64,000 bases of DNA from Anaerohalosphaeraceae bacterium (GCA_035378985.1 DAOSUR010000001.1:124001-188000); one strand, 5' to 3'. Counted from the stretch's first letter, positions 9,165 to 18,459 are shown. The notes: generated by a model not told the origin, from the sequence alone. Made by a program: numbers and translations.

Positions 9165-9599
9165 CTATAAATCGTAAAGGTCTTTGTCTGCAATTAAGGT
9201 AAAACCGTATTCAGCAATCAGTTTGCCGATATCGACTCCGTGAGGATTTTCCACTTCCAAATAACAGATTCCCTGCTTGTCTGATGCAGAAACAAATCCG
9301 TAGGCATCTTTGATATTAATATTCTTTTCGGCTAAAGCCGTAGTGAGTTTTTCAAGGTTGCCGGGCCGGTCAGCCGCGGTGACGGCAAAAACTTCCTTGA
9401 GGGCACAGGCCATCCCGCGGTCAGCCAGTGCCAACTGGGCCTCGGCTGGTTTGTCCACAATCATTTTCATCAGCCCAAACTCTCCGCGGTCCTGGATAGA
9501 AAAAGCCAGAATATTCAGACCTTTTTCCTTAAGAATGCGGGAAATAGACTGTATCCGACCGGGTCTATTTTCCAAAAAAACTGTAATCTGCTTGGCCAT
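9165..9599 (-). CDS. Tandem ACT-domain protein (first copy)
   Basis: The 144-residue protein consists of two ACT domains. The first begins KQITVFLENRPGRIQSISRILKEKGLN, the second FAVTAADRPGNLEKLTTALAEKNIN. ACT pairs bind amino acids and act as sensors. This type is repeatedly found next to phenylacetate-CoA ligase and indolepyruvate oxidoreductase genes, where an aromatic ligand is likely (inference from context). A second related copy lies at 10986-11417, so each ligase gene is followed by its own ACT gene. It lies 43 bases after the ligase at 9643-10953. Confidence 0.88.
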   Translation of the reverse strand: MAKQITVFLENRPGRIQSISRILKEKGLNILAFSIQDRGEFGLMKMIVDKPAEAQLALADRGMACALKEVFAVTAADRPGNLEKLTTALAEKNINIKDAYGFVSASDKQGICYLEVENPHGVDIGKLIAEYGFTLIADKDLYDL

Positions 9600-9642
9600 A
9601 CTGCTGCTCCTTACTCGTATCCTTCGCCGTCAGAATGGGCTG

Positions 9643-10953
9643 CTATAGCTTTTCACGTTCATCTACAACACGTTTGGCCTTGCCCTCAAAAGCAGGCAGA
9701 GAACCGGGCTCGTGCAGTTCAATCCGGGAATTGATGGTAATCGAAGCACGCAGTTTTTCGTTGATTTTATTTTTGAGAGCTTCGAGGGCGGCTAAATCAC
9801 CGGTAAACAGTTTAGAATAGATTTCCACCTTGACCGTCAGGCGGTCGAGCCCTTCGTGACGGCTCAGGTGAATCTGATAATTCGTTCCGACCTCCGGAAT
9901 GCTCATCAGGACTTCCTCAATCTGGGAGGGGAAGACATTCACACCATTGATAATGAGCATATCATCGGTGCGTCCCGTAATGCGGGACATCCGTCGGGAA
10001 GTTCGCCCGCACGGACAAGGTTCCGGATGCAGAAACGCCAAATCCCGGGTTCGATACCGCAAAAGAGGAAGGGCATGGCGAATCAGGTTGGTAAAGACCA
10101 CTTCACCCTCCTGACCATCCTCTACCGGTTCGCCTGTGCGCGGATCAATAATTTCAATGATGTACCCATCCTCCCAGACATGCAAATCATTTTTATAGAC
10201 ACACTCAAAAGCCACGCCGGGTCCGTTCATTTCACTCAGGCCGTAGGAATTGTAAATGTCGATGCCGAAAAGTTCCTGAAGTTTAAGCCGCGTATTTTCA
10301 GAATGCGGCTCGGCCCCCATCCAGGCCTTTTTTAGATTTAAGTCCGCCGGCGTCAGACCGAACTCCGGCATCCGCTGGTGAATGTGCAGCAGATAGCTGG
10401 GGGTAATATGCAGAACCGTCGTGCGGAAATCCCGCATAATCTGAAGCTGCCGCTGGGTATTGCCGCCGCCGACCGGAATCACCGCCATTCCCACCCGCTC
10501 GGCCCCGTAATGCATTCCCAGACCGCCGGTAAAGAGACCGTAGCTCATCATATTCTGAAAAACATCCGAGGGGCCGGCACCAGTGGCCACAATGCTGCGG
10601 GCCAGCAAATCCGTCCAGCGGTCCAAATCATCCGCTGTATAGTAAATCACCGTCGGGATGCCTGTGGTTCCGCTGGAGGAATGAATCCGAACAACTTTCT
10701 CCATATCGACAGCCAAAAGTCCCTTGGGAAATGCCTGGCGGAGGTCATCCTTGACGGTAAAAGGAATTTTCTTCAGGTCGTCCAGAGAACGGATATCCTC
10801 CGGAGAGGAAATCCCGACTTTAGGAAGACGCTTTTTATAAAACGGCGTTTGAAGGGCATACCCGACCACTTCCCTCAAACGTTCCAACTGGAGCTGACGC
10901 AATTCATGCCGGGGCAAGGTCTCCAGCCGCTGATTCCAGTATCGAATTTCCAT
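9643..10953 (-). CDS. paaK: Phenylacetate/aryl-acid-CoA ligase (first copy)
   Basis: The 436-residue product belongs to the PaaK branch of adenylate-forming enzymes. It has the P-loop VRIHSSSGTTGIPTVIYYT, the YNSYGLSEMNGPGVAFEC stretch, the LPLLRYRTRDLAFL hinge and the C-terminal GRTDDMLIINGVNVFPSQIEEVL. The enzyme activates an aryl-acetate with ATP and CoA. The C-terminal lysine region (PAFEGKAKRVVDER) is present. The second ligase of the cluster (11454-12755) is clearly paralogous but diverged. The substrate (phenylacetate, indoleacetate or hydroxyphenylacetate) cannot be decided from sequence. Confidence 0.93.
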   Translation of the reverse strand: MEIRYWNQRLETLPRHELRQLQLERLREVVGYALQTPFYKKRLPKVGISSPEDIRSLDDLKKIPFTVKDDLRQAFPKGLLAVDMEKVVRIHSSSGTTGIPTVIYYTADDLDRWTDLLARSIVATGAGPSDVFQNMMSYGLFTGGLGMHYGAERVGMAVIPVGGGNTQRQLQIMRDFRTTVLHITPSYLLHIHQRMPEFGLTPADLNLKKAWMGAEPHSENTRLKLQELFGIDIYNSYGLSEMNGPGVAFECVYKNDLHVWEDGYIIEIIDPRTGEPVEDGQEGEVVFTNLIRHALPLLRYRTRDLAFLHPEPCPCGRTSRRMSRITGRTDDMLIINGVNVFPSQIEEVLMSIPEVGTNYQIHLSRHEGLDRLTVKVEIYSKLFTGDLAALEALKNKINEKLRASITINSRIELHEPGSLPAFEGKAKRVVDEREKL

Positions 10954-10985
10954 TCCCGCTGTACCTTTCTGAACCAGCAGTAATT

Positions 10986-11417
10986 TTACAGATTCGGAAG
11001 TTCTCTTTCAGAAATAACCGTAATACCGGCTCGCGAAAGAACCTGATGCGCACGGCCCGGGTCATCAAACCGGAAGACAAGGAGCGCCTTTTCGGAAAAC
11101 TTTTCGACAAAAGCGTACATATACTCCACATTGACATTCCCGTCAGAAAGAACCTTCAGCACTTCGGCCAATCCGCCGGGCCGGTCCGGCACCTCCACCG
11201 CCACGACGTCGGTCAGATTGGCGGTGATATTGTGTTTTCGAAACAGACTGATCGCCTCATCGGGTTTGTTGACGACCATCCGAAGCACGCCGAACGACTC
11301 CGTTTCCGCAATCGTCAACGCTCGAATATTAATCCCCGCCTGTCCCAGCAGAGAACAGACCTCATAGAGCCGTCCCTTTCGGTTTTCCAGAAACACACTG
11401 ATTTGCCTGATTTTCAT
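10986..11417 (-). CDS. Tandem ACT-domain protein (second copy)
   Basis: The 143-residue protein has two ACT domains starting MKIRQISVFLENRKGRLYEV and VAVEVPDRPGGLAEVLKV. It is the same architecture as the protein at 9165-9599 and shares the VFLENRxGR and FGxxxMxVxKPxEA patterns, but it is only moderately similar. The start is set at ATG 11417, which has AAGGAA 7 bases upstream; a longer frame reaches 11438. It sits between the two ligase genes, downstream of the second one by 36 bases. It is probably a ligand sensor for the aromatic pathway. Confidence 0.88.
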   Translation of the reverse strand: MKIRQISVFLENRKGRLYEVCSLLGQAGINIRALTIAETESFGVLRMVVNKPDEAISLFRKHNITANLTDVVAVEVPDRPGGLAEVLKVLSDGNVNVEYMYAFVEKFSEKALLVFRFDDPGRAHQVLSRAGITVISERELPNL

Positions 11418-11453
11418 AGTCGGGTTCCTTTCCTGCAAACGTCGGCGGTTTGT

Positions 11454-12755
11454 TTAAAGAACTCGTTTATCCACCACGCGTTTGGCCTTGCCTTCACTGC
11501 GCTGAATCGTTTTGGGTTCAACCAGTTTGACCTTGACGCCGATGGACAAAACCGCCTCAATCTCCTTTTTGATTTTCTGCTCGAGGGCCCGCATCTGCTT
11601 GATTTCATCGCTGAAAATCTTCTCATCCACCTCCACCATAATCTCCACCTCATCAAGCTTATGGGCCTGACGGTCAATGACCAGCTGATAATGCGGGTGG
11701 GTGCCTTCAATCCCCAGCAGAACATGCTCAATCTGAGACGGAAAGACGTTAATGCCCCGCACGACAATCATATCGTCCGTTCGGCCTTTGATTTTGCTGG
11801 TGCGGGGACTGGTCCGTCCGCATCGGCACGGGGCGGTCGTCATGCTCACAATATCGCGGGTCCGGTAGCGAATCAGCGGAATGGCCTGTTTGGTAAGGGT
11901 GGTGATGACCAGCTCGCCGTCCTGACCTTCCGGGACGGGTTTTCCGGTTTCGGGGTCGATAATCTCCGGATAAAACACATCCGAGAACAGATGCAGCCCC
12001 TGCTTATACGTGCACTCCTGTGATACGCCCGGGCCGATAATTTCCGACAGGCCGTAAATATCCGTGGCGGTCATATTCCAGGTCTCTTCGATTTCTTTGC
12101 GCATGGCCTCGCTCCAAGGCTCGGCGCCGAAGATGCCGATGCGCCAGCTGCCCTTCCGTGGGTCCAGTCCCATCTCTTTGGCTTCTTCCGCCATATAGAG
12201 GCAATAACTGGGCGTGCAGGCCAGGATGCGGGGCTGGAAATCCTGCATAATCTTCAGCTGCCGCTTAGTCTGGCCGGACGAGGTGGGAATAATGGTCAAC
12301 CCCATTTCAAGGGCGCCGTAGTGGAAGCCAAGTCCGCCGGTAAATAAACCATAGCCGTAAGCAATCTGGATGATGTCATCCGGTTTTGCCCCGGCACAGC
12401 ACAGGGCGCGGGCCATTACTTCCGACCAGAGTTTGATATCCTCACGGGTGTAACCAACCAGCGTCGGGTTGCCTGTCGTACCGCTGGACACATGAATTTC
12501 TACCACTTCTTCACGGGGGGTGGAGAAAAGCCCGTAAGGATAATTGTCCCGCATATCGAGCTTGGTGGTAAAAGGCAGTTTGGTAATATCATCAATGCTG
12601 CGGATATCAGAAGGGCTTACGCCGGCCTCCTCAAATTTCTTTCGATAGACCGGACAGCGGTCATAGACGTACCGCACAAGCTTGACCAGCCGCTCGGACT
12701 GGAGATTTTTTAGGTCCTCCAGCGGCATCGTCTCGATTTTTTCGTTCCAGATCAT
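11454..12755 (-). CDS. paaK: Phenylacetate/aryl-acid-CoA ligase (second copy)
   Basis: This 433-residue PaaK-type ligase has VEIHVSSGTTGNPTLVGYT, ATDIYGLSEIIGPGVSQEC, IPLIRYRTRDIVSM and KGRTDDMIVVRGINVFPSQIEHVL. It is closer to classical bacterial PaaK than the first copy, judging from YGYGLFTGGLGFHYGAE and the MIWNEKIETMP start. The ATG at 12755 has GGGAGG six bases upstream, so the seven extra codons to 12776 were left out. It lies 66 bases after iorB. Two ligases in one operon suggest different aryl-acid preferences. Confidence 0.94.
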   Translation of the reverse strand: MIWNEKIETMPLEDLKNLQSERLVKLVRYVYDRCPVYRKKFEEAGVSPSDIRSIDDITKLPFTTKLDMRDNYPYGLFSTPREEVVEIHVSSGTTGNPTLVGYTREDIKLWSEVMARALCCAGAKPDDIIQIAYGYGLFTGGLGFHYGALEMGLTIIPTSSGQTKRQLKIMQDFQPRILACTPSYCLYMAEEAKEMGLDPRKGSWRIGIFGAEPWSEAMRKEIEETWNMTATDIYGLSEIIGPGVSQECTYKQGLHLFSDVFYPEIIDPETGKPVPEGQDGELVITTLTKQAIPLIRYRTRDIVSMTTAPCRCGRTSPRTSKIKGRTDDMIVVRGINVFPSQIEHVLLGIEGTHPHYQLVIDRQAHKLDEVEIMVEVDEKIFSDEIKQMRALEQKIKKEIEAVLSIGVKVKLVEPKTIQRSEGKAKRVVDKRVL

Positions 12756-12821
12756 AAACAACCTCCCGTTTTCCATATCCCTCGATTCCTCCGGTGTCCG
12801 TCGGACCGTCCGGGGAGAACG

Positions 12822-13310
12822 TTATTTGACCAGTGCCATCGCATTGCTGAACATCCGCCGATTCACCTCAAGAATCGACGGCTTGAAAACCTTCTGCATC
12901 GCCCGCTCCCAACTGTCCGGCCGTATCGGCAGAAAGGCCGCTAAAACCCCCATCAGTCCGGTATTCACCGCCCGCGGATTGTCGGCAATCTGCTGGACTT
13001 TTTCGAGGTAAGGCATCAGGTCAGTGCCGCCTTTTCGAAGAAAGGGTTTAAGCCGCGGATGCTCATCGGGGTGGAAACACAGCAGAAAGTCAGCTTGTCC
13101 CAGTCCTATCAGGGGAGAATACACTTTGCGGCCGAAACGGACATGAGACTCAACAGAGCCGCCCCGCTGGCTCATCCCGTGGACTTCAGACTTTTTGACG
13201 CTGCAGCCGTCATAGAGAGCTGCCCAGCCGAGCAGTTCCGAGGCGGTAATGATGCCCTGCCCGCCGACACCGCCGAACGTGATGTTATAGACCTCCTGTT
13301 TTTTCATCAT
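12822..13310 (-). CDS. iorB: Indolepyruvate:ferredoxin oxidoreductase, beta subunit
   Basis: The 162-residue protein matches the gamma/delta-type catalytic-domain subunit of 2-oxoacid:ferredoxin oxidoreductases: NITFGGVGGQGIITASELLGWAA, then KKSEVHGMSQRGGSVESHVRFG and NTGLMGVLAAFLP. With IorA it oxidatively decarboxylates aryl-pyruvates to aryl-acetyl-CoA, or runs in reverse. It starts 10 bases after the iorA stop. Usual IorB proteins are about 190-220 residues, so this one is at the short end. Confidence 0.92.
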   Translation of the reverse strand: MMKKQEVYNITFGGVGGQGIITASELLGWAALYDGCSVKKSEVHGMSQRGGSVESHVRFGRKVYSPLIGLGQADFLLCFHPDEHPRLKPFLRKGGTDLMPYLEKVQQIADNPRAVNTGLMGVLAAFLPIRPDSWERAMQKVFKPSILEVNRRMFSNAMALVK

Positions 13311-13320
13311 TGTTCCTATC

Positions 13321-14871
13321 TCACTTCAACAAAACACAAGGATGCTGGACGATAATCACACTGAGAGCGTCGGCCGCCAGACGCTGCTGAACCAGTTCTT
13401 CAAGGTCCTTCACCCTGCCCTGCGGGTCGATTACATCGACAAAATCCGCTCCGCAGGCCTGGCAGACGGCTTTCAAATCCAGCCGTTTGGTCGGCTCCCT
13501 TCGGATGGTTTTCCCGGTAGCCGGATGCGGCTGACCACCGGTCATCGCCGTCGTGGAGTTGTCGAGAATAAAAATGACCCCTTTGGACTTGTTATAGGCA
13601 GCATTAATCAGACCGGGAATGCCCGCATGGACAAAGGTAGAATCCCCCACCAGGCCGACAATCTTTTCCTCCGGATGAGCCCGCCGAAGGCCTTCGTTAA
13701 ACGTCACACCAGCTCCCATACACAGGCAGGTATGCAGAGCAGACGTCGGAGGCAGAGAACCGAGGGTATAACAGCCGATGTCTCCGGCGACGAAAACATC
13801 TAATTTTTTGAGTACGGAGAAAACGGACCAGTGGGGACAGCCCGCACACAGGCGAGGCGCCCGGCCGGGACGCGGCTTGACTTTTTTGGGCTTGCCGGCG
13901 ACGAGAGAGCGGACAAGATCCTGGTCCAGCTCACCCAGACGATAAGACGGGTGCCTGCCCTGCACCTTGCTGATGCCCAGGGATTTGACATGTTCCTCAA
14001 TAAACGGGTCCAGTTCCTCAACCACCATCAGCCGCTTAACGCTTCGGGCAAACTTTTTGATTTTCTCATCACAGAACGGATAAAGAAATCCGAGCTTCAG
14101 ATAGGAAGCATCCGGATAAACTTCTTTCAGATACAGATATGCAACACTGTCCGTAATAAAGCCCAGCGATGTGCTGTTCATTTCAATCCGGTTAAGTCGC
14201 GAGCGTTCCGAGAGGGCCTTGAGCTTCACAAGGCGCTTTTCGAGGATTTCGTGGCGGATACGGGCATTGGCGGGCACCATCACGTACTTGCGCATATCTC
14301 GCTGCAGAGAACGAATCGGAACTTCTTTTCGGGGACCGATTGCCACATCCTCTTTGCTGTGGGAAATGCGTGTGGTCATTCGGACAATGACCGGTGTATC
14401 ATACTGCTCGCTGATTTCAAAGGCCTGCTGAATCAAATCGATGGCCTCGGATGGACTGGAGGGCTCAAGGATAGGCAGTTTGGCATAAATGCCCGCCCAC
14501 CGGGTATCCTGTTCGTTTTGGGAAGAGTGCATCTGGGGGTCATCACAGACAACCGCCACAAAGCCGGCGTTGACACCGGTATAGGCCGAGGTCATCAGCG
14601 GGTCCATCGCCACATTGAGTCCGACATGCTTGCAGGCAAACAGCGCCCGCACCCCCCCGACGGCAGCGGCATAAGCCACTTCATACGCCGTCTTCTCATT
14701 GACAGACCACTGAACATCCACCTCCGGAAAAGCCGCCAAAGTCTCGAGAATTTCGGTGGATGGGGTCCCGGGATAGGCACAGGCAACTTTCAACCCTGCC
14801 TGCCAGGCACCGCGGGCCAGTGCCTCATTGCCTGACAGAAAGGCCTTTTCCAAAGCGGGTTTACGGGCCAT
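13321..14871 (-). CDS. iorA: Indolepyruvate:ferredoxin oxidoreductase, alpha subunit, lacking the C-terminal ferredoxin domain
   Basis: The 516-residue product has the pyrimidine-binding domain first (GAWQAGLKVACAYPGTPSTEILE, VNEKTAYEVAYAAAVGG) and the thiamine-diphosphate domain second (PRLCAGCPHWSVF, GDIGCYTLGSLPP, GDSTFVHAGIPGLINAAYNKS, LDNSTTAMTGGQPHP). Family members are usually about 580-640 residues and end with two [4Fe-4S] clusters. Here the protein stops at VIIVQHPCVLLK, exactly where that domain would begin. IorB starts 10 bases later in an unrelated frame, so the clusters are absent rather than shifted. Start ATG 14871 has AAGGA 9 bases upstream. A clear promoter lies about 60 bases upstream. 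Confidence 0.93.
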   Translation of the reverse strand: MARKPALEKAFLSGNEALARGAWQAGLKVACAYPGTPSTEILETLAAFPEVDVQWSVNEKTAYEVAYAAAVGGVRALFACKHVGLNVAMDPLMTSAYTGVNAGFVAVVCDDPQMHSSQNEQDTRWAGIYAKLPILEPSSPSEAIDLIQQAFEISEQYDTPVIVRMTTRISHSKEDVAIGPRKEVPIRSLQRDMRKYVMVPANARIRHEILEKRLVKLKALSERSRLNRIEMNSTSLGFITDSVAYLYLKEVYPDASYLKLGFLYPFCDEKIKKFARSVKRLMVVEELDPFIEEHVKSLGISKVQGRHPSYRLGELDQDLVRSLVAGKPKKVKPRPGRAPRLCAGCPHWSVFSVLKKLDVFVAGDIGCYTLGSLPPTSALHTCLCMGAGVTFNEGLRRAHPEEKIVGLVGDSTFVHAGIPGLINAAYNKSKGVIFILDNSTTAMTGGQPHPATGKTIRREPTKRLDLKAVCQACGADFVDVIDPQGRVKDLEELVQQRLAADALSVIIVQHPCVLLK

Positions 14872-14930
14872 ACACAACGTTCCTTTGTGCAGGATATCTC
14901 GGTTCTCTCTGACTGAAAACAGGAACTTAC

Positions 14931-14959
14931 AGGATAGCGGACTGCCCCTATAAGGTCAA
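14931..14959 (-). promoter_or_regulatory. Promoter of the iorA-iorB-paaK-ACT operon
   Basis: The minus strand reads TTGACC (14954-14959), a 17-base spacer, then TATCCT (14931-14936). It lies 60 bases before the iorA ATG, directed into the operon, right after the terminator of the neighbouring porin gene. Confidence 0.7.
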
Positions 14960-14990
14960 GAAAATCTGCTCTGAAAACCGCTTTTCCAAT

Positions 14991-15018
14991 AAAAAAGGCC
15001 CGGTCTGAAAACCGGGCC
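14991..15018 (-). terminator. Rho-independent terminator of the porin gene
   Basis: On the minus strand an 8-base perfect stem (GGCCCGGT / ACCGGGCC) with a 6-base loop is followed directly by six T. It lies 52 bases after the porin stop codon and separates that unit from the iorA promoter. Confidence 0.9.
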
Positions 15019-15069
15019 GCATGCTGAATTGTCCAAGGTGCTTTATAACTTTATAAGGGAGCAATCGTT

Positions 15070-16512
15070 TCAGAAAGTCCACTCCAGATTGACGCGGGCA
15101 AAAAAGGCGTCATCCGAAATGGCGTAATAATCGCCGGGGATAAAGTAATCCAGCAGGAAAATGGTCTTGAAGCTCTTGCAGCAGCTGTAGGTGGCCTGGC
15201 CGGTGAGCATATGGCCGCGGAAGTTGCTGTTGGTCAGACTGTTTCCAGTCGGGCCCAGGGCTCTCGGATTAGTCTGGTCGGCCCACAAGAGGTTATAGAT
15301 AGATTCAATCTTCCATTCAGCATGGGGTTTAAAACTGTGGCCGAAGCCGAGCCGGTGCAGATTGTATACTTCGCCTAGAGCCCCTTCATACGTCCAGATA
15401 TAAGACTGGAGGTCACCGCCCCGCTGATACTGCGGCCAATCCCCCCAGAGTGAATCAAACTTCTCATCCGCACTCGAATCCGGGTCATCGCCGGACAAAT
15501 ATTCATAGCCGACGTGCACTTCATTTTTCTTTTCGTCATTGAAAGCATACATCAGTTTTGTATTGGCACCAAGACCCTGTAAGGTATTGCCGTTCCGGTC
15601 GCCCCACTGTTTGGCCAGTTCGGCACTGTAGGACCAATGGTCATCCAGCGGCCCCGAAAGACGCCCGCCGACAGTATGGATATCGGCATCCTGCCCCGGT
15701 GTGCTGCTGTAGCTTTGTGCCCAGTCGGAGTTCTCCTCATTCTTGTAAATGTAGTACAACTCCTGCTGCTGGCCGCCGTCGGCCTTATTGGTCAGGTAGA
15801 AAATAAAGCCGCGTTCATCGGTCTTTTGCGTCAGATGGCGGCGGTCCTGAACCGCATGATGATTGAAGGGTTTGATGTACTCTTCTTCGTCATCATACTG
15901 CTGAAGGTAAATCACATCTGCCTTTAAGGTATCCGTGAGACCGTATTGAGCGCGAATGGCATCAAAGAAGATGGTTCGCGAACCGTCGGCGGGCGTGCCG
16001 TCCAGCACCAGCCAGCCGGTGCCGAGGATGATTTCCTGACGACCGACGGTCAGAGTCAGCGGCATGTCGAAAGCATTGCGCCACTGAATATTGAAAATGT
16101 CAAAAATGGCTTCGTCAAAATCGACATTCTGATTTTCAAAGAATGGGATCGGATGATTCTCCGGCTTGCAGTGATTCCAGAACTCCCAGGTGAGCCGGGT
16201 GTTCAAATCCATATCCTCCGCCATCGCCCATTTTAGAGACCACCGTGTACGAATGCGCTGCCAGTGATGGTCATTGTAGTTGTCGCTGCCGCCCCAGTCT
16301 TCGTTCATAGACAGCAGATTCCGGGCGTATACCTCACGCAGGCGGATGTCCAGGCCCATCGTAACATTTTCCATCGGGTTTTTGAAGGCCTTTACCAAAT
16401 CGCTGTCCACTTCGTGCCAGTGCTTGGCGGCCTCTTCGGCTAAAGCAAACGAGACAATGCCGTTCAGCAGTGCCGCAGCAAGTACGGCTCCCAGTCCTTT
16501 CATCGCTTTCAT
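15070..16512 (-). CDS. AlgE-type (alginate export family) outer-membrane beta-barrel protein
   Basis: The 480-residue protein starts with a signal peptide (MKAMKGLGAVLAAALLNGIV, cleavage likely after SFALA). The mature part is built of alternating strands ending with the aromatic ARVNLEWTF typical of outer-membrane barrels. Motifs such as TVGRQEIILGTGWLVLDGTP and GFGHSFKPHAEWKIE resemble the alginate-export porin family, which forms 16- to 18-strand pores for acidic sugars or other anions. The start is ATG 16512, with AAGGAG six bases upstream. It lies downstream of a symporter gene (70 bases), so the pair may import one solute across both membranes (inference). Confidence 0.78.
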   Translation of the reverse strand: MKAMKGLGAVLAAALLNGIVSFALAEEAAKHWHEVDSDLVKAFKNPMENVTMGLDIRLREVYARNLLSMNEDWGGSDNYNDHHWQRIRTRWSLKWAMAEDMDLNTRLTWEFWNHCKPENHPIPFFENQNVDFDEAIFDIFNIQWRNAFDMPLTLTVGRQEIILGTGWLVLDGTPADGSRTIFFDAIRAQYGLTDTLKADVIYLQQYDDEEEYIKPFNHHAVQDRRHLTQKTDERGFIFYLTNKADGGQQQELYYIYKNEENSDWAQSYSSTPGQDADIHTVGGRLSGPLDDHWSYSAELAKQWGDRNGNTLQGLGANTKLMYAFNDEKKNEVHVGYEYLSGDDPDSSADEKFDSLWGDWPQYQRGGDLQSYIWTYEGALGEVYNLHRLGFGHSFKPHAEWKIESIYNLLWADQTNPRALGPTGNSLTNSNFRGHMLTGQATYSCCKSFKTIFLLDYFIPGDYYAISDDAFFARVNLEWTF

Positions 16513-16581
16513 TCCATTCTCCTTACGTTCCATTTCCTTGAAAATCCTTGTTAGAGAGAACAAATCCCTCTCCGCTTTTTT

Positions 16582-18390
16582 TTATGAAGAAACTCCCCGA
16601 AAACATCGGTCCAGATGTTCTTTGGAAGGAGGTTGAGTAAAGAAACTGAAGACAATCGCCGTCAGGATAGAGATCGGCAAAGCTACCAGAATCGGGTCGA
16701 CAACAGGCCAGTTGGGCACATCCGCCAGCAGGGAGGTTTTCCCGCCGGTGACTTTCTGCACCAGGCCGATAGTCTGGGCTTCCTGGGCCTTGATAAACAC
16801 CAGCCAGAATGCTGTGACGACAAAGCCGACGATCATGGAGGCAATGGCCGCCGCCCGTGTCATCCGCGGAAAATACAATGCCCCGATAAACATCGGCAGA
16901 AAAGCTGACGCACACAGGCCGAAGAAAATCGATGTGGCCCGGGCAATGAACGTACTCTCGCGGGCATAATAACTGATGACAACGGCATAAATGATTCCGA
17001 GGATAATTCCGATTCGGTTGATATTGGTACTCTTGCCGTGCTGACCGGTAATTTGCTCATAAACATCCCGCCCGATGCTGGTCCCGACTGTATGGAACTG
17101 GCTGGACAGCGTGCTCATCGCCGCCGACAAAAGTGTCAGCAGAAACAGCAGCCCGAACCAGGAAGGCATAGCACTTTTAATAAAAGTAGGAATGATTTCA
17201 TCCGCTGTGCCTTTCGCATAGACAAAGGAAATGCTTCGCCCCTGACGAATTTCCGTCGGTTTGCCGTCCGCCTCCATCTGTCCGATGCTTTCTCCATAAA
17301 GTTTAACCGGAGCCGTCTTGCCCGCCACATCTTCCCAGCCCCCTGCATTGTTTGGTTTCACAAGCTGCAAAACCGCCAGATTTTTCTCCGCATCGAGAAC
17401 TTTAACAATTCGTCCGGTCATCAGCGGGCCCTGCTCTGCAAAATAAGCATTTGACAGAGCTCCGACCGTAAACGCCACGCCGGTCATAATCAGGATGAAA
17501 ATACCGCCGACCACGACCGCGCGATTCAATTCGCGCCGGCTCTTAACAGTCATAAAACGGACCACCAGCTGGGGTTGAGCGAGAACCCCGATACCAACAC
17601 CCAGCGTAATCGTTCCAATGATCGTCCACCACAGGTTGTATTTCGTATCGCCCCATCCGAACAAAGGCATAGCTGTCCAGCCGCGATGTCCGATGGCCTG
17701 AAGGTTGGGCGGCACCAAAGGAGCTAATGCCGTCAATTTTTGATGGCCGGCAGTCAGTCCCCCTACTTTCACATACGTGAAAATCAGCAGCAGGAACATA
17801 CCCACAAACATAATCGTGCCCTGAAGGGCGTCTGTGTACATCACCCCTTTCAGGCCGCCGACAACTACATAAGCCGCCACAATGACACTAAAAACCAGCA
17901 ATGCAGTTGTGTACGAAATATCAAACTGACTGGCGACAAAAACACTTCCGCCGATCAGAACTGCCGCCGCATACAACGGAATAAAAAGGAAAATGATTAG
18001 GCCGGAGGCAACCTGGATAAATCGGCTTTCGTAGCGGCGCCCCAGCAATTCGGGGAAGGTATGTGCATCGAGGATATGGCCCATTCGTCTTGCGCGGGGA
18101 GCAAACACCACAAATGCAATGAAAATCCCGACAAAAATGTTCAAAAAGGTCAGCCACAGTACAGACATTCCGTAAAGCCCCGCCACCCCGCCGAATCCGA
18201 CTATGGCACTGGTGGAAATAAAAGTAGCTCCATAACTCATGGCCATCACAAAAGGGTGAATTTGCCGACCGGCTATCAGGTAATCGGTCGCATTCTTGGT
18301 GCGCCAATATCCTAATAACCCCAGATACACAACGAGCAGCAGATAGGCCAATACGACAATGATTTGTTCAAGAGAGATGTCCGCCAGCAT
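16582..18390 (-). CDS. Sodium:solute symporter (SSS family) with a soluble insert
   Basis: This 602-residue transporter has about 13 membrane helices. Family motifs include TDYLIAGRQIHPFVMAMSYGATFISTSAIVGFGG at the N-terminus and LFLLTLLSAAMSTLSSQFHTVGTSIGRDVYE later. Around residues 325-400 a polar insert (GRIVKVLDAEKNLAVLQLVK to GRSISFVYAKGTADEI) interrupts the helices, on the outer face by topology. Such inserts are seen in planctomycete symporters. Substrates in this branch include acetate, pyruvate and other carboxylates; no residue here decides it. The small gene at 18460-18630 precedes it and probably encodes its partner subunit. Confidence 0.9.
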   Translation of the reverse strand: MLADISLEQIIVVLAYLLLVVYLGLLGYWRTKNATDYLIAGRQIHPFVMAMSYGATFISTSAIVGFGGVAGLYGMSVLWLTFLNIFVGIFIAFVVFAPRARRMGHILDAHTFPELLGRRYESRFIQVASGLIIFLFIPLYAAAVLIGGSVFVASQFDISYTTALLVFSVIVAAYVVVGGLKGVMYTDALQGTIMFVGMFLLLIFTYVKVGGLTAGHQKLTALAPLVPPNLQAIGHRGWTAMPLFGWGDTKYNLWWTIIGTITLGVGIGVLAQPQLVVRFMTVKSRRELNRAVVVGGIFILIMTGVAFTVGALSNAYFAEQGPLMTGRIVKVLDAEKNLAVLQLVKPNNAGGWEDVAGKTAPVKLYGESIGQMEADGKPTEIRQGRSISFVYAKGTADEIIPTFIKSAMPSWFGLLFLLTLLSAAMSTLSSQFHTVGTSIGRDVYEQITGQHGKSTNINRIGIILGIIYAVVISYYARESTFIARATSIFFGLCASAFLPMFIGALYFPRMTRAAAIASMIVGFVVTAFWLVFIKAQEAQTIGLVQKVTGGKTSLLADVPNWPVVDPILVALPISILTAIVFSFFTQPPSKEHLDRCFRGVSS

Positions 18391-18459
18391 ACAAAACCTC
18401 CTGTCAATCTCAACGGGGAGCAGGATTAACCCTCCAAATTGAGAGAGTCTTAAAGCAGT

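Noticed and set aside
13831..14835. 334-residue plus-strand frame opposite iorA
   Set aside because: Shadow of the conserved iorA frame, no family signature, no ribosome site.
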